Source of the DNA: Hydrogenophaga sp. 2FB
GTDB lineage: Bacteria > Pseudomonadota > Gammaproteobacteria > Burkholderiales > Burkholderiaceae_C
NCBI RefSeq assembly: GCF_005503365.1
Contig: NZ_SCML01000010.1
Location: 1 to 64,000, forward strand
Reading direction: 5' to 3'
DNA: 64,000 bases
Position numbers and translations under genes: made by a program. The notes under the pieces are model-generated. The model was given only the letters and a program-made list of their open reading frames with translations, did no database searches and was not told where the DNA came from. Below are positions 43,579 to 53,025 of the stretch, in pieces (the stretch's first letter is position 1; each line of letters opens with the position of its first letter).

Positions 43579-44500
43579 GAACACCTCTTGCATCGACGGG
43601 TTGCGCGGCGTTCTTGCCGGCCATCACCAGCGGCGGATTATCGCCGGCCGTGTGCTCGGGCTGGGCGCCTTGGTGACGCTCGCCACCGCCCTCCTCACGG
43701 CCTGCACCGCCACGCGCTTCGCCTACAACCAGGCACCCACCCTGAGCTACTGGTGGATCGACCGGCACGTGAACCTGAGCGAAACGCAGGGGATGAAAGC
43801 ACGCGCGGATGTCGACGCGTTCTTTCAGTGGCACCGCCGGCAGGAGCTGCCGGTGTACGCCAACCTGCTGCGCCAGTGGCAGGCCATGGCGGTGGACAAC
43901 GTCTCGGCCGCGCAGGCCTGCACGCAGTTCGAGGACATCCGCCAGCGGCTCGACCGAGCGGCCGCCGAAACCGTGGAGCCCTTTGCGCGCCTGGCCTTGC
44001 AGCTGAGCCCGGAGCAACTGGACCACCTGAAACAGCGACAGGCCAGGAGCAACGCGGATTTCGAGAAAGACTTTCTGCGCGGCAGCCCCGAGCAACGCCT
44101 CAACAAACGGGTGGACAAGGCAATCGACCGCAGCGAATCGTTCTACGGCGCGCTCAGCCAGGAGCAGCGCGACCTGCTGCGCGGCCTGCTGCAACAGTCG
44201 CCGTTCGACCCGCAGCGCACGCACACCGAACGGCTGCGTCGCCAGGCCGACCTGCTGCAAACGGTGCGCGATGCGCAAGCCACACCCGCGAGGGCCGAGC
44301 AACTCGTGCGCGAGCACCTCGCGCGCATCCGCCAATCGCCTGCGCAGGGCTACGACGCGTACAACGAGGAGCTGGTGCGCACGGGCTGCGCGCAGTTCGC
44401 CACGCTGCACAACAGCACGTCGGCCGAACAGCGCGCCAATGCCGTGCGCGTTCTCAAGACGTATGAGAACGATGTGCGCACGCTGAGCGCGCAACGCTGA
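43577..44500 (+). CDS. DUF6279 family lipoprotein, 307 aa
   Basis: Lipobox LLTACTATRFAYNQAPTL; the FAYNQAP-x-LSYWWIDRHVNL stretch is characteristic of DUF6279. The rest is helical and Gln/Arg-rich. The N-region before the hydrophobic signal is unusually long with the ATG at 43577 (AGGGA upstream); a GTG at 43652 would give a standard-length lipoprotein signal and avoid overlap with glmU. Confidence 0.8.
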   Translation: MNTSCIDGLRGVLAGHHQRRIIAGRVLGLGALVTLATALLTACTATRFAYNQAPTLSYWWIDRHVNLSETQGMKARADVDAFFQWHRRQELPVYANLLRQWQAMAVDNVSAAQACTQFEDIRQRLDRAAAETVEPFARLALQLSPEQLDHLKQRQARSNADFEKDFLRGSPEQRLNKRVDKAIDRSESFYGALSQEQRDLLRGLLQQSPFDPQRTHTERLRRQADLLQTVRDAQATPARAEQLVREHLARIRQSPAQGYDAYNEELVRTGCAQFATLHNSTSAEQRANAVRVLKTYENDVRTLSAQR

Positions 44501-44510
44501 ACCACGCCCG

Positions 44511-46916
44511 CTATGCTTCGCTGCCTTGCGCGGCCAGCTGCACCGCCAGAGCAAACAGCATTTGCGGCGTCACCGGCTTGTGCAGCAGCGTCAGTCCGGC
44601 CACATGGACCTGGTTGGCGGTCTCCTGCGACGTGTTGCCCGTCACGATGATGGCCGGGATGGGCCGTCCCACGAGCGTCCGCAAGCGCGCGACGATCTCC
44701 GTGCCGGCGTCCCGGCCCACGTGGTAATCGCAGATCACGATGTCGGGCGGCTCGCCCGTGGCCAGCTTGTCCTTGAGCTGCGTCCACGAAGCCGCGGCGG
44801 TCACGTCGCAATCGCGCGAGGTCAGTGACGCGGTCAGGGCACGCAGCACCACCGCGTCGTCGTCCACCACCGCCACGCGAAGACCTTGCGCATGGCCCTC
44901 CTGCGGCGCACTCGACGGGATCGGCATCAGCGGCCCTGGGGCGGATGGCGGCGACGCATCCGGTGCGCGCAGCGGCACCCGCACCGAGAAGCACGAGCCC
45001 TTGCCCGGCGTGGAACGCACGCTCACCGTGCAGCCCAGCAACTGGGCGCAGCTGCGCACGATGGTCAGCCCGATGCCCACACCCCCGTCGCTGTCCTCGC
45101 CACGCAAGCGCACGAACTCGCCGAAGATGGCCTCCTGCTGGTCCAGCGGGATGCCGCGGCCGGTGTCCCACACCTGCAGCAGCAGGTGGTCGCTGCGCTT
45201 TCTGGCCGATACCAGCACCCCGCCCTCGCGCGTGTAGCGCAGCGCGTTGCTCACCAGGTTGCTCAGCATGCGCTCCAGCAGCACCGGGTCGCTGTGCAAC
45301 TGGCACAGGGTCGGCGTCACGCTGAACTTCAGCCCCTTTTCCTGCGCCCGCGCTTCGAAGGTGTTGCTCACGCGATCGAGCACCTGGTCCACATAAAAAG
45401 TCTCCAGGCGCGGCTCCAGCCGACCAATTTCGAGCCGGCCCATCAGCAGAAGCGAGTCCAGCAGCGCGTTGATCGAGGTCAGCGAGCCCTTCATGTCGTT
45501 GAGCGCGTTGGAGAAGATCTCGGGCAGGTTCACGCCGCGCAGGCCATCGACCAGCAAGCCCAGCGCGTACATCGGCTGGCGCAGGTCGTGGCTGATGGCC
45601 GCCAGGAAGCGCGACTTCTCGGCGTGTGCCTGGTCGGCCGCGGCCTTCTGCGCTTGCCGCACGCGGTTCAGGGTTTCGGCCCGGCGCTGCTCCTGTCGGG
45701 TCACCTTGATGCGGTCGGCCAGCGCGATTGACAGCAGCACCATTTCCAATGCCGAGCCGAACATCATGGCGTGTTCGGTCAGGAAATGAATCGGCAGCAC
45801 GCCTATGTTGCGCAGCGAGAACACGAAAGCCGCCACGATCAGGACGCCCCACGCCAGAAGGAAATAGCGAGATCCGGGACGCTTCTGCCGGAAGGCAATG
45901 ACGCCAGCCGTCACGAACACACCCATGGAGATGAGGACCATGGAATGCTGGACCCGGGCCATGACGCCAAACGGCAGCACCGAAAGAAACGGAAAGTGAA
46001 GCAGCCAGAGGCCCGCCAGCACGAGCAGCACAACGTCCAACCTGGGCATGTACTGCCGCGTCGAGAGGAAACTGCGCACGAAGGGGATGAACACCAGCAC
46101 GGTCACCGCCCAGGTATAGCGCATGCCGTCGGTGTTCCATTGGGAGTTGTCGCGCCAGACGAACTCTGCGGCAAAGCCCGTGAAAAACGCCTGGGACGCC
46201 GCCATGCAAGCCACGAAGGCCACGTAGTACAGGTAGGCAGGATCTCGGATGGAAAAGTAGAGCAGCAGGTTGTAGACAAAGATCCCCACCGCCAAGCCGA
46301 AGAAGGCGCTCAGAAGACCGTATTCGACGTGATCGTTTGCATGAAAAGCCTGTGGCTCCCAGAGCGTCACCGGCAAGGCCATGCCCCCGCCCGTCAGAAC
46401 GCGCATGTACACCGTGGTTTCGCCACCAGACTGAAGTTGCACGGGCATCACCATGTCTTTGTGGCGGATCGCGCGCGCGGACATCGGCAGTTCGTCGCCG
46501 ATGCGTTGGTGGCTGAAGCCACCGCCGGGCTCTGACACGTAGAGGTCTACGTAGTCCAGCAGCGGCATGGCGACCGCCCAGTACCACAGCGGCGCAACCT
46601 GCGCATCGGCTCGCAATGTGATGCGAAACCACATCGCCGACGTCGTAAACCCGAAGTTGTAGGCGCTGCCGGTTTGATGGAAAGGCTTGAAGCGGGACGC
46701 CTGCGCAGGGGCGCTGACGTCGTCGAAGGTCATCGCCGTCGAGGGATCCTCGAAATGCAGCAGATCCCGGGAGATGTCGTACCGCGTCTGTGCGCCGATG
46801 GTGACCAGGCCCGGCTGGGCGCCGGCACCCGGACACACCAACAGCAGGAACAGCAACAGCGCCAAAGGCCGCGCCAGACCACGCCACCATGCTTCAGAAA
46901 CGCTTGCTGCCCGCAT
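44511..46916 (-). CDS. 7TM-DISM hybrid sensor histidine kinase / response regulator, 801 aa
   Basis: Signal peptide (ALLLFLLLVCPGAGAQ), a periplasmic 7TMR-DISMED2 beta domain (about 30-170), seven TM helices (about 175-375), coiled coil, HisKA (AAISHDLRQPMYALGLLVDG, phosphoacceptor His), HATPase (ERMLSNLVSNALRYTREGG; DTGRGIP; GVGIGLTIV) and a C-terminal receiver (VVDDDAVVLRAL, IVICDYHVG phospho-Asp, ALL-type HKPVTP Lys). AAGGAG precedes ATG 46916. No output DNA-binding gene is adjacent; the receiver probably relays or feeds back. Confidence 0.93.
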   Translation of the reverse strand: MRAASVSEAWWRGLARPLALLLFLLLVCPGAGAQPGLVTIGAQTRYDISRDLLHFEDPSTAMTFDDVSAPAQASRFKPFHQTGSAYNFGFTTSAMWFRITLRADAQVAPLWYWAVAMPLLDYVDLYVSEPGGGFSHQRIGDELPMSARAIRHKDMVMPVQLQSGGETTVYMRVLTGGGMALPVTLWEPQAFHANDHVEYGLLSAFFGLAVGIFVYNLLLYFSIRDPAYLYYVAFVACMAASQAFFTGFAAEFVWRDNSQWNTDGMRYTWAVTVLVFIPFVRSFLSTRQYMPRLDVVLLVLAGLWLLHFPFLSVLPFGVMARVQHSMVLISMGVFVTAGVIAFRQKRPGSRYFLLAWGVLIVAAFVFSLRNIGVLPIHFLTEHAMMFGSALEMVLLSIALADRIKVTRQEQRRAETLNRVRQAQKAAADQAHAEKSRFLAAISHDLRQPMYALGLLVDGLRGVNLPEIFSNALNDMKGSLTSINALLDSLLLMGRLEIGRLEPRLETFYVDQVLDRVSNTFEARAQEKGLKFSVTPTLCQLHSDPVLLERMLSNLVSNALRYTREGGVLVSARKRSDHLLLQVWDTGRGIPLDQQEAIFGEFVRLRGEDSDGGVGIGLTIVRSCAQLLGCTVSVRSTPGKGSCFSVRVPLRAPDASPPSAPGPLMPIPSSAPQEGHAQGLRVAVVDDDAVVLRALTASLTSRDCDVTAAASWTQLKDKLATGEPPDIVICDYHVGRDAGTEIVARLRTLVGRPIPAIIVTGNTSQETANQVHVAGLTLLHKPVTPQMLFALAVQLAAQGSEA

Positions 46917-46997
46917 CACCGCTCCTTGAGGACAACGGCATTCTTCCACGCGACCGCCGGTATATCCAAGCGCTCGCCGTCGGCCCGGAGGAAGGGA

Positions 46998-47915
46998 CTA
47001 CAGCGCCGAGACCGCCACGCGCGCGGCAGCCAGATCCCATGCCGCGCTGCCCACGCTCTTGAACACCTGGGGTTGCGCGAGGTCCGGCGCGTGGCGCAGC
47101 ACGTGGCCCAGCGAGACCGCGCGGCGCCAGTCCACACCCGCGCGGATGAGGTCACCGGCCTCGTGTCGCGCGCCATTGACATCGTCGGCCACGATCGCGC
47201 TGCCCGCGAGCGTGCGCGCCCCGATCTCGGCCATCTCGGGTTTGAACGCGCCCACGCCAATCACCAGGCGCCCTTGGCGCGGCACATCGTCGAACACGGG
47301 CGCGACCGCGGTGGTCAGTGTGATCACCACCTGGCAGGCCTGGGCGTCTTCGGGTCGCGCACAGGGCTGGATGTGTGCGTGCACCTCAGCCTGCGCGGCA
47401 CAGAAGCGCTGTACCCGCGACGGATCGCGCCCCTGCACCCACATGCGGCACGCCGGGTACAGCGCGTGCAAGGCAGCGACATGGAACACCGCCTGCGTGC
47501 CGGTGCCGATCAGCAACACGTCGGTGGGCGGCTGCGGCAGCAGGCGCTGGATCGCGAGCAGGCTCACGGCCGCGGTGCGCCGGCCCGTGACCACCGGGCC
47601 GTCGAGCAGGCACAGCGGCTGGCCGGTGGCGGCGTCGCAGACCGTGACCACGCCGTGGATGGTGGGCAGGCCCTGCGCGGCATTGCCGGGCAGCACGGTC
47701 ACAAGCTTGTGAATGCCGATGTCTTCTGCGGTGGCGGGCATGCTCAGCAGCACCCCCCCGTCGCCCAGGGGCAGCACCTGGCGGTCGGGGCAATGGATGC
47801 GACCGTCCTCGTGCGCGAGCGCCGCGTCCGCGATGGCGTCGACCAGGGCGGGGAAGCCGAGCAGCGCGGCGGTCTGCGCTGCGTCGAAATGGCGAAGGGC
47901 GGGCAGGTTCGGCAT
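46998..47915 (-). CDS. Ornithine cyclodeaminase / pyrroline-2-carboxylate reductase family protein, 305 aa
   Basis: OCD/mu-crystallin fold: HKLVTVLPGNAAQGLPTIHG, the LLIGTGTQAVFHV dinucleotide-binding loop, and IVADDVNGARHEAGDL. Close in pattern to the bifunctional Delta1-pyrroline-2-carboxylate / Delta1-piperideine-2-carboxylate reductases that act in hydroxyproline or D-proline/D-lysine catabolism; an ornithine cyclodeaminase activity cannot be excluded. It lies 21 bp after the SLC13-type transporter gene on the same strand. Confidence 0.85.
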   Translation of the reverse strand: MPNLPALRHFDAAQTAALLGFPALVDAIADAALAHEDGRIHCPDRQVLPLGDGGVLLSMPATAEDIGIHKLVTVLPGNAAQGLPTIHGVVTVCDAATGQPLCLLDGPVVTGRRTAAVSLLAIQRLLPQPPTDVLLIGTGTQAVFHVAALHALYPACRMWVQGRDPSRVQRFCAAQAEVHAHIQPCARPEDAQACQVVITLTTAVAPVFDDVPRQGRLVIGVGAFKPEMAEIGARTLAGSAIVADDVNGARHEAGDLIRAGVDWRRAVSLGHVLRHAPDLAQPQVFKSVGSAAWDLAAARVAVSAL

Positions 47916-47936
47916 GGCGGTGGTGCGAGGGTCCGG

Positions 47937-49229
47937 TCATGTGAAGAAGCGCATCCACGCCCACACCACGGCCAGTGACAGCAGTGTCACCGGAATGCCG
48001 GTCACCGCGTGGCGCTTCCAGTCGATGGCGATGCCCTGCTGGCGCGCGAGGTCGGCCACGATCAGGTTGGCGATCGAACCCACCAGCAACAGGTTGCCGG
48101 CAAACGTGGTCACCAGCGCGAGCATCGCACCGGCTTGTTCGCCACTGCCGCCCAGGTGTGGCAACAGCAGCATCACGGCGGGCACGTTGGACACCAGGTT
48201 GGAGAGCACCGCACCCGCGACCAGCAGCGGCCCGGGGTCGGCCAGGTGCACACCCTGGGTGCCGAGCCAGGCCACGGCCTGCGCGGCGAGGCCCGTGGTT
48301 TCGAACGCGTGGTTCACCACGAACAGCCCCATGAAGAGCAACAACAGCGGCCAGTCGACCAGGCCCAGCACGTGCGAGGAATGCAGGCGCCGGCTCAACA
48401 GCAACAGGCCCGCGCCCACCAGCGCCGCCACGTCGCGCGGCCAGTCGGTGAAGAGGAAGATCAGCAACAACGCCCCGGCCACCACCAGGCCCTTGGTGGT
48501 TTGCCACCCATCGAACGGCGGATCTTCCGCGGCGATCTCTCCCTGCATGGCATCCTCTCCTGCTCGCGGGAGAGAACTGGATTGAGGGCTCCCCGCACCC
48601 GCCTTCGCCCCTGGCCCAAATGCCAGCCACAACCACAACACCACCAGACCGATCACCACCGGCGGCAACGCCTGCCGCACATAACCCCCAAAGGGCAACT
48701 GCAGCACCGAGCCGATCAGCATGTTCTGCGGGTTGCCAATCAGCGTGGCGGCCGAGCCGATGTTGGCCGCGCAAGCCAGGCCGATGAGAAACGGCACGGG
48801 GTTGATGCCGCGCTGCAGGCACAGCCGCGCCACCACCGGCGTCATGGCCAGACAGACGATGTCGTTGGAGAACACGGCCGAGAGCGCACCCGCGACCACG
48901 ATCAGCGCGGCCAGCAAACTGTTGCGCGACAGCGGCATGGCGCCCACGCGGCGCGTCACCGCGCCATAGAAGCCACCGAGCCGCATCTGCGCGGAAACCA
49001 CCATGAAGGCAAACAGCAGCACGATGGTGGGCAGGTCGACCGAGCGCGCCGCATCTTCCACCGGTAGCCTGCTCAGGCCGATGACGGCAATCGCGCCGAG
49101 CAAGGCCACGCCCGAACGGTCCAGCTTCAGGCGCGGCAACCCGCCGAGAAACATGCCGAGGTAGACGATCGCGAAGACCGCGACGATGCCCCAGTCGGTG
49201 GCGGTGTGGTGCAAGGTGGCGGTGGACAT
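47937..49229 (-). CDS. SLC13/ArsB-type anion permease, 430 aa
   Basis: About eleven TM helices; the NPQNMLIGS and SNLVSNVPAVMLLLP loops are the repeated SNT-like motifs of the SLC13/DASS and ArsB/NhaD superfamily. The substrate is unknown (carboxylate, sulfate or arsenite-like). The cytoplasmic loop near residues 212-245 contains an in-frame palindromic repeat (48555-48574), which looks like a small inserted element. Confidence 0.85.
   Translation of the reverse strand: MSTATLHHTATDWGIVAVFAIVYLGMFLGGLPRLKLDRSGVALLGAIAVIGLSRLPVEDAARSVDLPTIVLLFAFMVVSAQMRLGGFYGAVTRRVGAMPLSRNSLLAALIVVAGALSAVFSNDIVCLAMTPVVARLCLQRGINPVPFLIGLACAANIGSAATLIGNPQNMLIGSVLQLPFGGYVRQALPPVVIGLVVLWLWLAFGPGAKAGAGSPQSSSLPRAGEDAMQGEIAAEDPPFDGWQTTKGLVVAGALLLIFLFTDWPRDVAALVGAGLLLLSRRLHSSHVLGLVDWPLLLLFMGLFVVNHAFETTGLAAQAVAWLGTQGVHLADPGPLLVAGAVLSNLVSNVPAVMLLLPHLGGSGEQAGAMLALVTTFAGNLLLVGSIANLIVADLARQQGIAIDWKRHAVTGIPVTLLSLAVVWAWMRFFT
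48555..48574. repeat. REP-like palindrome inside the permease gene
   Basis: CTCTCC-TGCTCGCG-GGAGAG lies in the stretch coding SLPRAGEDAMQGE. Palindromes of this kind are usually intergenic repeats in related genomes; here it is read in frame. Confidence 0.5.
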
Positions 49230-49256
49230 GTTGCGCGCGATCGTAGCGCGGGCGTG

Positions 49257-49281
49257 AAAAAAAAGCCGCCCGAAGGCGGCT
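49257..49281 (-). terminator. Rho-independent terminator of the MBL-fold gene
   Basis: On the minus strand, GCCGCC-TTCG-GGCGGC is followed by a run of T (an A-run at 49257-49264 on the plus strand). It begins about 24 bp past the stop at 49305. Confidence 0.9.
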
Positions 49282-49304
49282 GGTCCGTGGGTGCCGTGCG
49301 ACGC

Positions 49305-50285
49305 TCAGCTCTGCAAGGCCGCCCACATCTCCTGGTCCCGCTCGGCGGTCCAGATGCGCGGGTTCTTGATGCCCTTGGCTTCGTCGTAGGCGCGGCTCAC
49401 ATCGAACGGCAGGCAGTGTTCGTAGATGAACACGTGGCCGAACACCGGGTCCATGCTCTTGCGGGTGTGGGCCATGGCGGTCTTGAGGTCCATGCCGGCG
49501 GCGGCGGCTTCCTTGCCGGCCTGGAACAGCGTGGTCACCCAGCGCTGGGTGTAGTCCAGCGCCTTGTCCACATCGGCGCGCCCCTTCATCGCTTCGCCAC
49601 GGCCGGGCACGATGGCCTCGGCCTTCAAGGCGCGCAGCGCCTCGAGCGTGGCGGGCCACTCTTCCAGTTGCGCGTCGCCGGTGTACACGCCGGCTTCGTA
49701 CTCCACGAGGTCGCCGCTGAACAGCACCTTTTCTTCTTCGACCCAGGCAATGGTGTCGCCACGTGTGTGGCCCTGGCCCGGGTGCCAGATCTCGACCTTC
49801 ACGCCACCCAGGTCGACCGTGAGCGACCCTTGGCGACCGGGCTTGCCATCGCCGATCACCAGCGTGGGCCAGGTCAGGCCGGGCACGCTGTCGGCGCCAC
49901 GGAACAGGCGCGGGAAGCGCTCCATCTCGCTTTGCATGTCCTGCGCACCCCGTTCGACGATGAGTTCGTAAGTGCCCCGGCTGGCGATGACTTCGGTCGC
50001 GCCTTCGGCCACGTAGGCGCTGGCGCCCAGCACGCGCACCGCGTGGTAGTGGGTCAGCAGCACGTATTTGATGGGCTTGTCGGAGACGGTGCGGATCTGC
50101 TGGATGAGATCGCGCGCCATGGCGGGCGTGGCGGTGGCGTCGCTCACCATGATGAACTTGTCGCCAATGATCACGCCCGAGTTCGGGTCGCCTTCGGCGG
50201 TGTAGGCCCAGCAGTGCGGGCTGAGCTGTTCGAAGGTGGTTTTCTTGTCGTCCAGGTCGGCCTGGGAGGCAAAGGCTTTGCTCAT
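49305..50285 (-). CDS. MBL-fold metallo-hydrolase with altered metal motif, 326 aa
   Basis: Metallo-beta-lactamase fold with the motif LLTHYHAVR (H79, H81, then A-V-R instead of the D-H of HxHxDH), WHPGQGHTRGDT and LFSGDLVEY. The missing Asp-His pair suggests a changed metal site or activity; the intact later ligands show it is not simply degraded. A strong terminator follows; the TetR-type gene lies upstream on the same strand. Confidence 0.85.
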   Translation of the reverse strand: MSKAFASQADLDDKKTTFEQLSPHCWAYTAEGDPNSGVIIGDKFIMVSDATATPAMARDLIQQIRTVSDKPIKYVLLTHYHAVRVLGASAYVAEGATEVIASRGTYELIVERGAQDMQSEMERFPRLFRGADSVPGLTWPTLVIGDGKPGRQGSLTVDLGGVKVEIWHPGQGHTRGDTIAWVEEEKVLFSGDLVEYEAGVYTGDAQLEEWPATLEALRALKAEAIVPGRGEAMKGRADVDKALDYTQRWVTTLFQAGKEAAAAGMDLKTAMAHTRKSMDPVFGHVFIYEHCLPFDVSRAYDEAKGIKNPRIWTAERDQEMWAALQS

Positions 50286-50351
50286 GGGAGGTCTCCGTGT
50301 GGGGAAGCCGGAATTTTACCTAAACGAAATCAATTACGCATAAGTAAACCA

Positions 50352-50957
50352 CTATGCCCCGCCCGACAAGCCACGTTCCAGCATGTTCACCACCTCGTCG
50401 GCGAAGGCGCTGTAGCTCATCGCGCCGCCTGGGCGCAGCCAGGTGAAGGTCCAGTTGATCATGCCGAACAGCATCATGGTCAAGGCGGTCTGGTTGGCCG
50501 CCGTCACGCGTTCGGGGTAGGCACGCTTCATGAAACGGGTGAACGCGGCCACCACGTCGCGCTGGCGGTTGACGATGAGCGTGCGCTGCACCTCGCCGAG
50601 AAACTTGGTGTCCGACACCAGCGCCACATGGCGCGTGGCCGAGGTTTCGTACTCGCTCAGGAACGCGCGCACCAGCTCGTTCAACGCATCGCGCTCATTC
50701 AGGTTCTTGCGCTGGGCGCGCGCTTCGGCTTCGCCGATGAGCGCCAGCAGGCGCTGGGTGTAGCGGTCGAGCAGGTCAAACAGAATCGCTTCCTTGCTCT
50801 CGTAGTAGTGGTACAGCCGCGCCTTGCTGGCGCCACAGGCGCTGGCGATGTCGTTCATGCTCGCGGCGGGAAAGCTCTGCGCGGCGAAGCATTGCGCCGC
50901 CACGTTAAGGATTTCGTCGCGCTTGAGATCGTGAAAAACGGATTTGGGACGGGCCAT
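50352..50957 (-). CDS. TetR/AcrR-family transcriptional regulator, 201 aa
   Basis: N-terminal helix-turn-helix ILNVAAQCFAAQSFPAASMN followed by DIASACGASKARLYHYYESK, typical of TetR repressors; the helical C-terminal ligand domain follows. It begins at ATG 50957 (MARPKSVFHDLK), 30 bp from the divergent TfoX-type gene. It may control the MBL-fold gene 66 bp downstream. Confidence 0.9.
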   Translation of the reverse strand: MARPKSVFHDLKRDEILNVAAQCFAAQSFPAASMNDIASACGASKARLYHYYESKEAILFDLLDRYTQRLLALIGEAEARAQRKNLNERDALNELVRAFLSEYETSATRHVALVSDTKFLGEVQRTLIVNRQRDVVAAFTRFMKRAYPERVTAANQTALTMMLFGMINWTFTWLRPGGAMSYSAFADEVVNMLERGLSGGA

Positions 50958-50987
50958 CGGCGCATTCTGCCGGACTACCATCGCACC

Positions 50988-51347
50988 ATGGCCAAGCCCA
51001 TCGACCCTTTTGCCCTCCACGCCTGCGAGCTGCTCTCTGGCGTGGGGCCCTGCGTGCCCAAGCGCATGTTCGGTGGCTGGGGCATCTCCACCGATGGCAT
51101 GAACATCGCGATCATCGCGTGGGACACGCTGTTCCTCAAGACCAACGCCGAGACCGAGCCGCAATGGCTGGCCGCGGGCGGTCGGCCCTTTGTGTACGAG
51201 TTCAAGGGCAAGTCCGGAAAGCTGAACTACCACACACCTCCGGACGAGGCGCTGGAGTCACCGGCGCTCATGCTGCCTTGGGCGCGCCTGGCGCTGGAGG
51301 CCGCGGTCGCGGCGCGCAAACCCAAACGCAAACCCAAGGCAGGTTGA
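50988..51347 (+). CDS. TfoX N-terminal domain protein, 119 aa
   Basis: Single TfoX/Sxy N-terminal domain: LLSGVGPCVPKRMFGGWGIS followed by NIAIIAWDTLFLKTNAE and FVYEFKGKSGKLNYHTPPDE. The C-terminal competence-related domain of full TfoX is absent, and a basic tail (RKPKRKPKAG) follows. Role unknown. Confidence 0.88.
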   Translation: MAKPIDPFALHACELLSGVGPCVPKRMFGGWGISTDGMNIAIIAWDTLFLKTNAETEPQWLAAGGRPFVYEFKGKSGKLNYHTPPDEALESPALMLPWARLALEAAVAARKPKRKPKAG

Positions 51348-51362
51348 CGCCCGCCAGCCCCT

Positions 51363-51869
51363 TCAGCGCCGGTGGCAGTCCGACGGCGCGAGTTCCCGGC
51401 CGCGCCCGGCCAACAGGTATTCGCTGTAGCCGAACACGCCGCGCACCAGGCGCACGAAGGCCCCACCCGCCTGGCCCAAGGCCACCGCGAGTTCGCGCGA
51501 TGGCGCCGCCACTTCGCGACCGAAGCGGTCGGGCTGCTCCACGCCGTGGGCCGAAGATTCGGCGGACCAGTCGAAGCGCACCGGGCCGTCGCTCGCGGGC
51601 TGCCAGGGCTCCATGACGAGACGCACGCCCGCGGGCACGACCAGGCTTTCGCCGGCCGCCAGCATGTGGTCGCCCGACTCGTTCCCCGCACCCTCGTGCG
51701 GCAGACCCAGCGTGACCCACGCTCGGCCCTGCGTGATCTGCAGGCGGCTGGACACGTGGGGGCGCAGGGTCATCGCCCGGCGCGCATCCAGACGCCAGCC
51801 GCGCTGCGCGGCAGCAACGGCAAGGCGGTCGGAGGAGAGAACGGCGGTGGCGGTAGAACGGGTGGTCAT
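51363..51869 (-). CDS. DUF2917 domain protein, 168 aa
   Basis: The cupin-like DUF2917 pattern RGWRLDARRAMTLRP...LQITQGRAWVTL...SGDHMLAAGESLVVPAGVRLV covers residues about 20-95. A C-terminal part follows (FVRLVRGVFGYSEYLLAGRG). Divergent from a LysR regulator 112 bp away, which probably controls it. Confidence 0.83.
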   Translation of the reverse strand: MTTRSTATAVLSSDRLAVAAAQRGWRLDARRAMTLRPHVSSRLQITQGRAWVTLGLPHEGAGNESGDHMLAAGESLVVPAGVRLVMEPWQPASDGPVRFDWSAESSAHGVEQPDRFGREVAAPSRELAVALGQAGGAFVRLVRGVFGYSEYLLAGRGRELAPSDCHRR

Positions 51870-51981
51870 GAGAGGCTCCTTGGAGAGGGGACGATGGCTC
51901 ATCCTGGGAATGAATGTTCGGGCCACACGCCTCTCAAGTCCAATGAAAGCGCAGTAAGCTATTGATTCGATTCCCGCATCA

Positions 51982-53022
51982 ATGCCAGGATCCCCCATGC
52001 AGCTCACCAGCAGCCACCCCCGCACCCGCCCCATCGCCGCCGGGCACCTGCGCGCCTTCGAGGCCGTGGCGCGGCACCTCAACTTCCGCGCCGCCGCGGA
52101 AGAACTCTCGCTCACCCAAAGCGCGGTGAGCCGCCAGATCCAGGCGCTGGAAGACGAAGTGGGCACGGCCCTTTTCCTGCGCCACACGCGCGCGGTCGAG
52201 CTCACCAGCGCGGGCTCGCAATTGCTGCGCGCGGCGAGCATGGCGCTGGAGCGCGTGGATGCGGCGGTGCGGCAGATTCGCCAGAGCGCGGGCCGCAAGA
52301 GCGTGGCCATCACCACCTGGGCGTCGTTCGCATCGATGTGGCTGATCCCCCGGCTCGAAGCCTTTCAGCGCGACCACCCGGACATCGACATCCGCATCGA
52401 CGCGACCGACAACGCGGTCGACCTCGCCACGTCCGATGTGGACCTCGCGCTGCGCTACGCCGTGCCGCAGGGCATGCCCGCCAGCGCGCACCGCTTGTTT
52501 GGCGAACAGCTCACGCCGGTGGCCAGCCCCTGGCTGCTCAAGGCCCATCCGATCCGCAGTGTCGAAGACCTCTCGCATTGCGCGCTGATCGAGGCCGGTG
52601 ATGCGCACCGCACGCGCCACCTGGAGTGGTTGACCTGGCAGCGCTGGCTCGACACCTTCGGCGCACCCGCGGCCGCGCCGACGGGCAAGCGCGCGCGCAG
52701 CGTGCAGGCCAAGCTTTCGCCGCAGCGCTGGATGTACTTCAACTACGCCAACCAGATCGTGCAAGCCGCCCTCACCGGCCAGGGCGTGGCCCTGGCGCGC
52801 CTGCCACTGGTGGCCGAGAGCCTGGCCAGCGGCGCGCTCGTGGAGCCCCTGCCCCACGCGCGGCTGGATTCACCGCTGGTGTACTGGCTGCTGGTCGCGC
52901 CGCGCAGTGTGCAGCGCCCCGAAGTGAAAGCCTTCTGCGACTGGTTGCTGGAGCAGGCCGCGGCCACGCGCGAAGCGATCGGCGAAGTGCCCGACCCCGA
53001 CACCGTGGACGACATGGACTGA
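51982..53022 (+). CDS. LysR-family transcriptional regulator (GcvA-like), 346 aa
   Basis: N-terminal winged helix HLRAFEAVARHLNFRAAAEE followed by LSLTQSAVSRQIQALEDEVG, then a periplasmic-binding-type effector domain (TWASFASMWLIPRLEAFQRD; VDLALRYA). The start is 51982 or 51997 (MQLTSSH). It lies 3 bp before the EamA transporter gene and is divergent from the DUF2917 gene. Confidence 0.9.
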   Translation: MPGSPMQLTSSHPRTRPIAAGHLRAFEAVARHLNFRAAAEELSLTQSAVSRQIQALEDEVGTALFLRHTRAVELTSAGSQLLRAASMALERVDAAVRQIRQSAGRKSVAITTWASFASMWLIPRLEAFQRDHPDIDIRIDATDNAVDLATSDVDLALRYAVPQGMPASAHRLFGEQLTPVASPWLLKAHPIRSVEDLSHCALIEAGDAHRTRHLEWLTWQRWLDTFGAPAAAPTGKRARSVQAKLSPQRWMYFNYANQIVQAALTGQGVALARLPLVAESLASGALVEPLPHARLDSPLVYWLLVAPRSVQRPEVKAFCDWLLEQAAATREAIGEVPDPDTVDDMD

Positions 53023-53025
53023 CCG

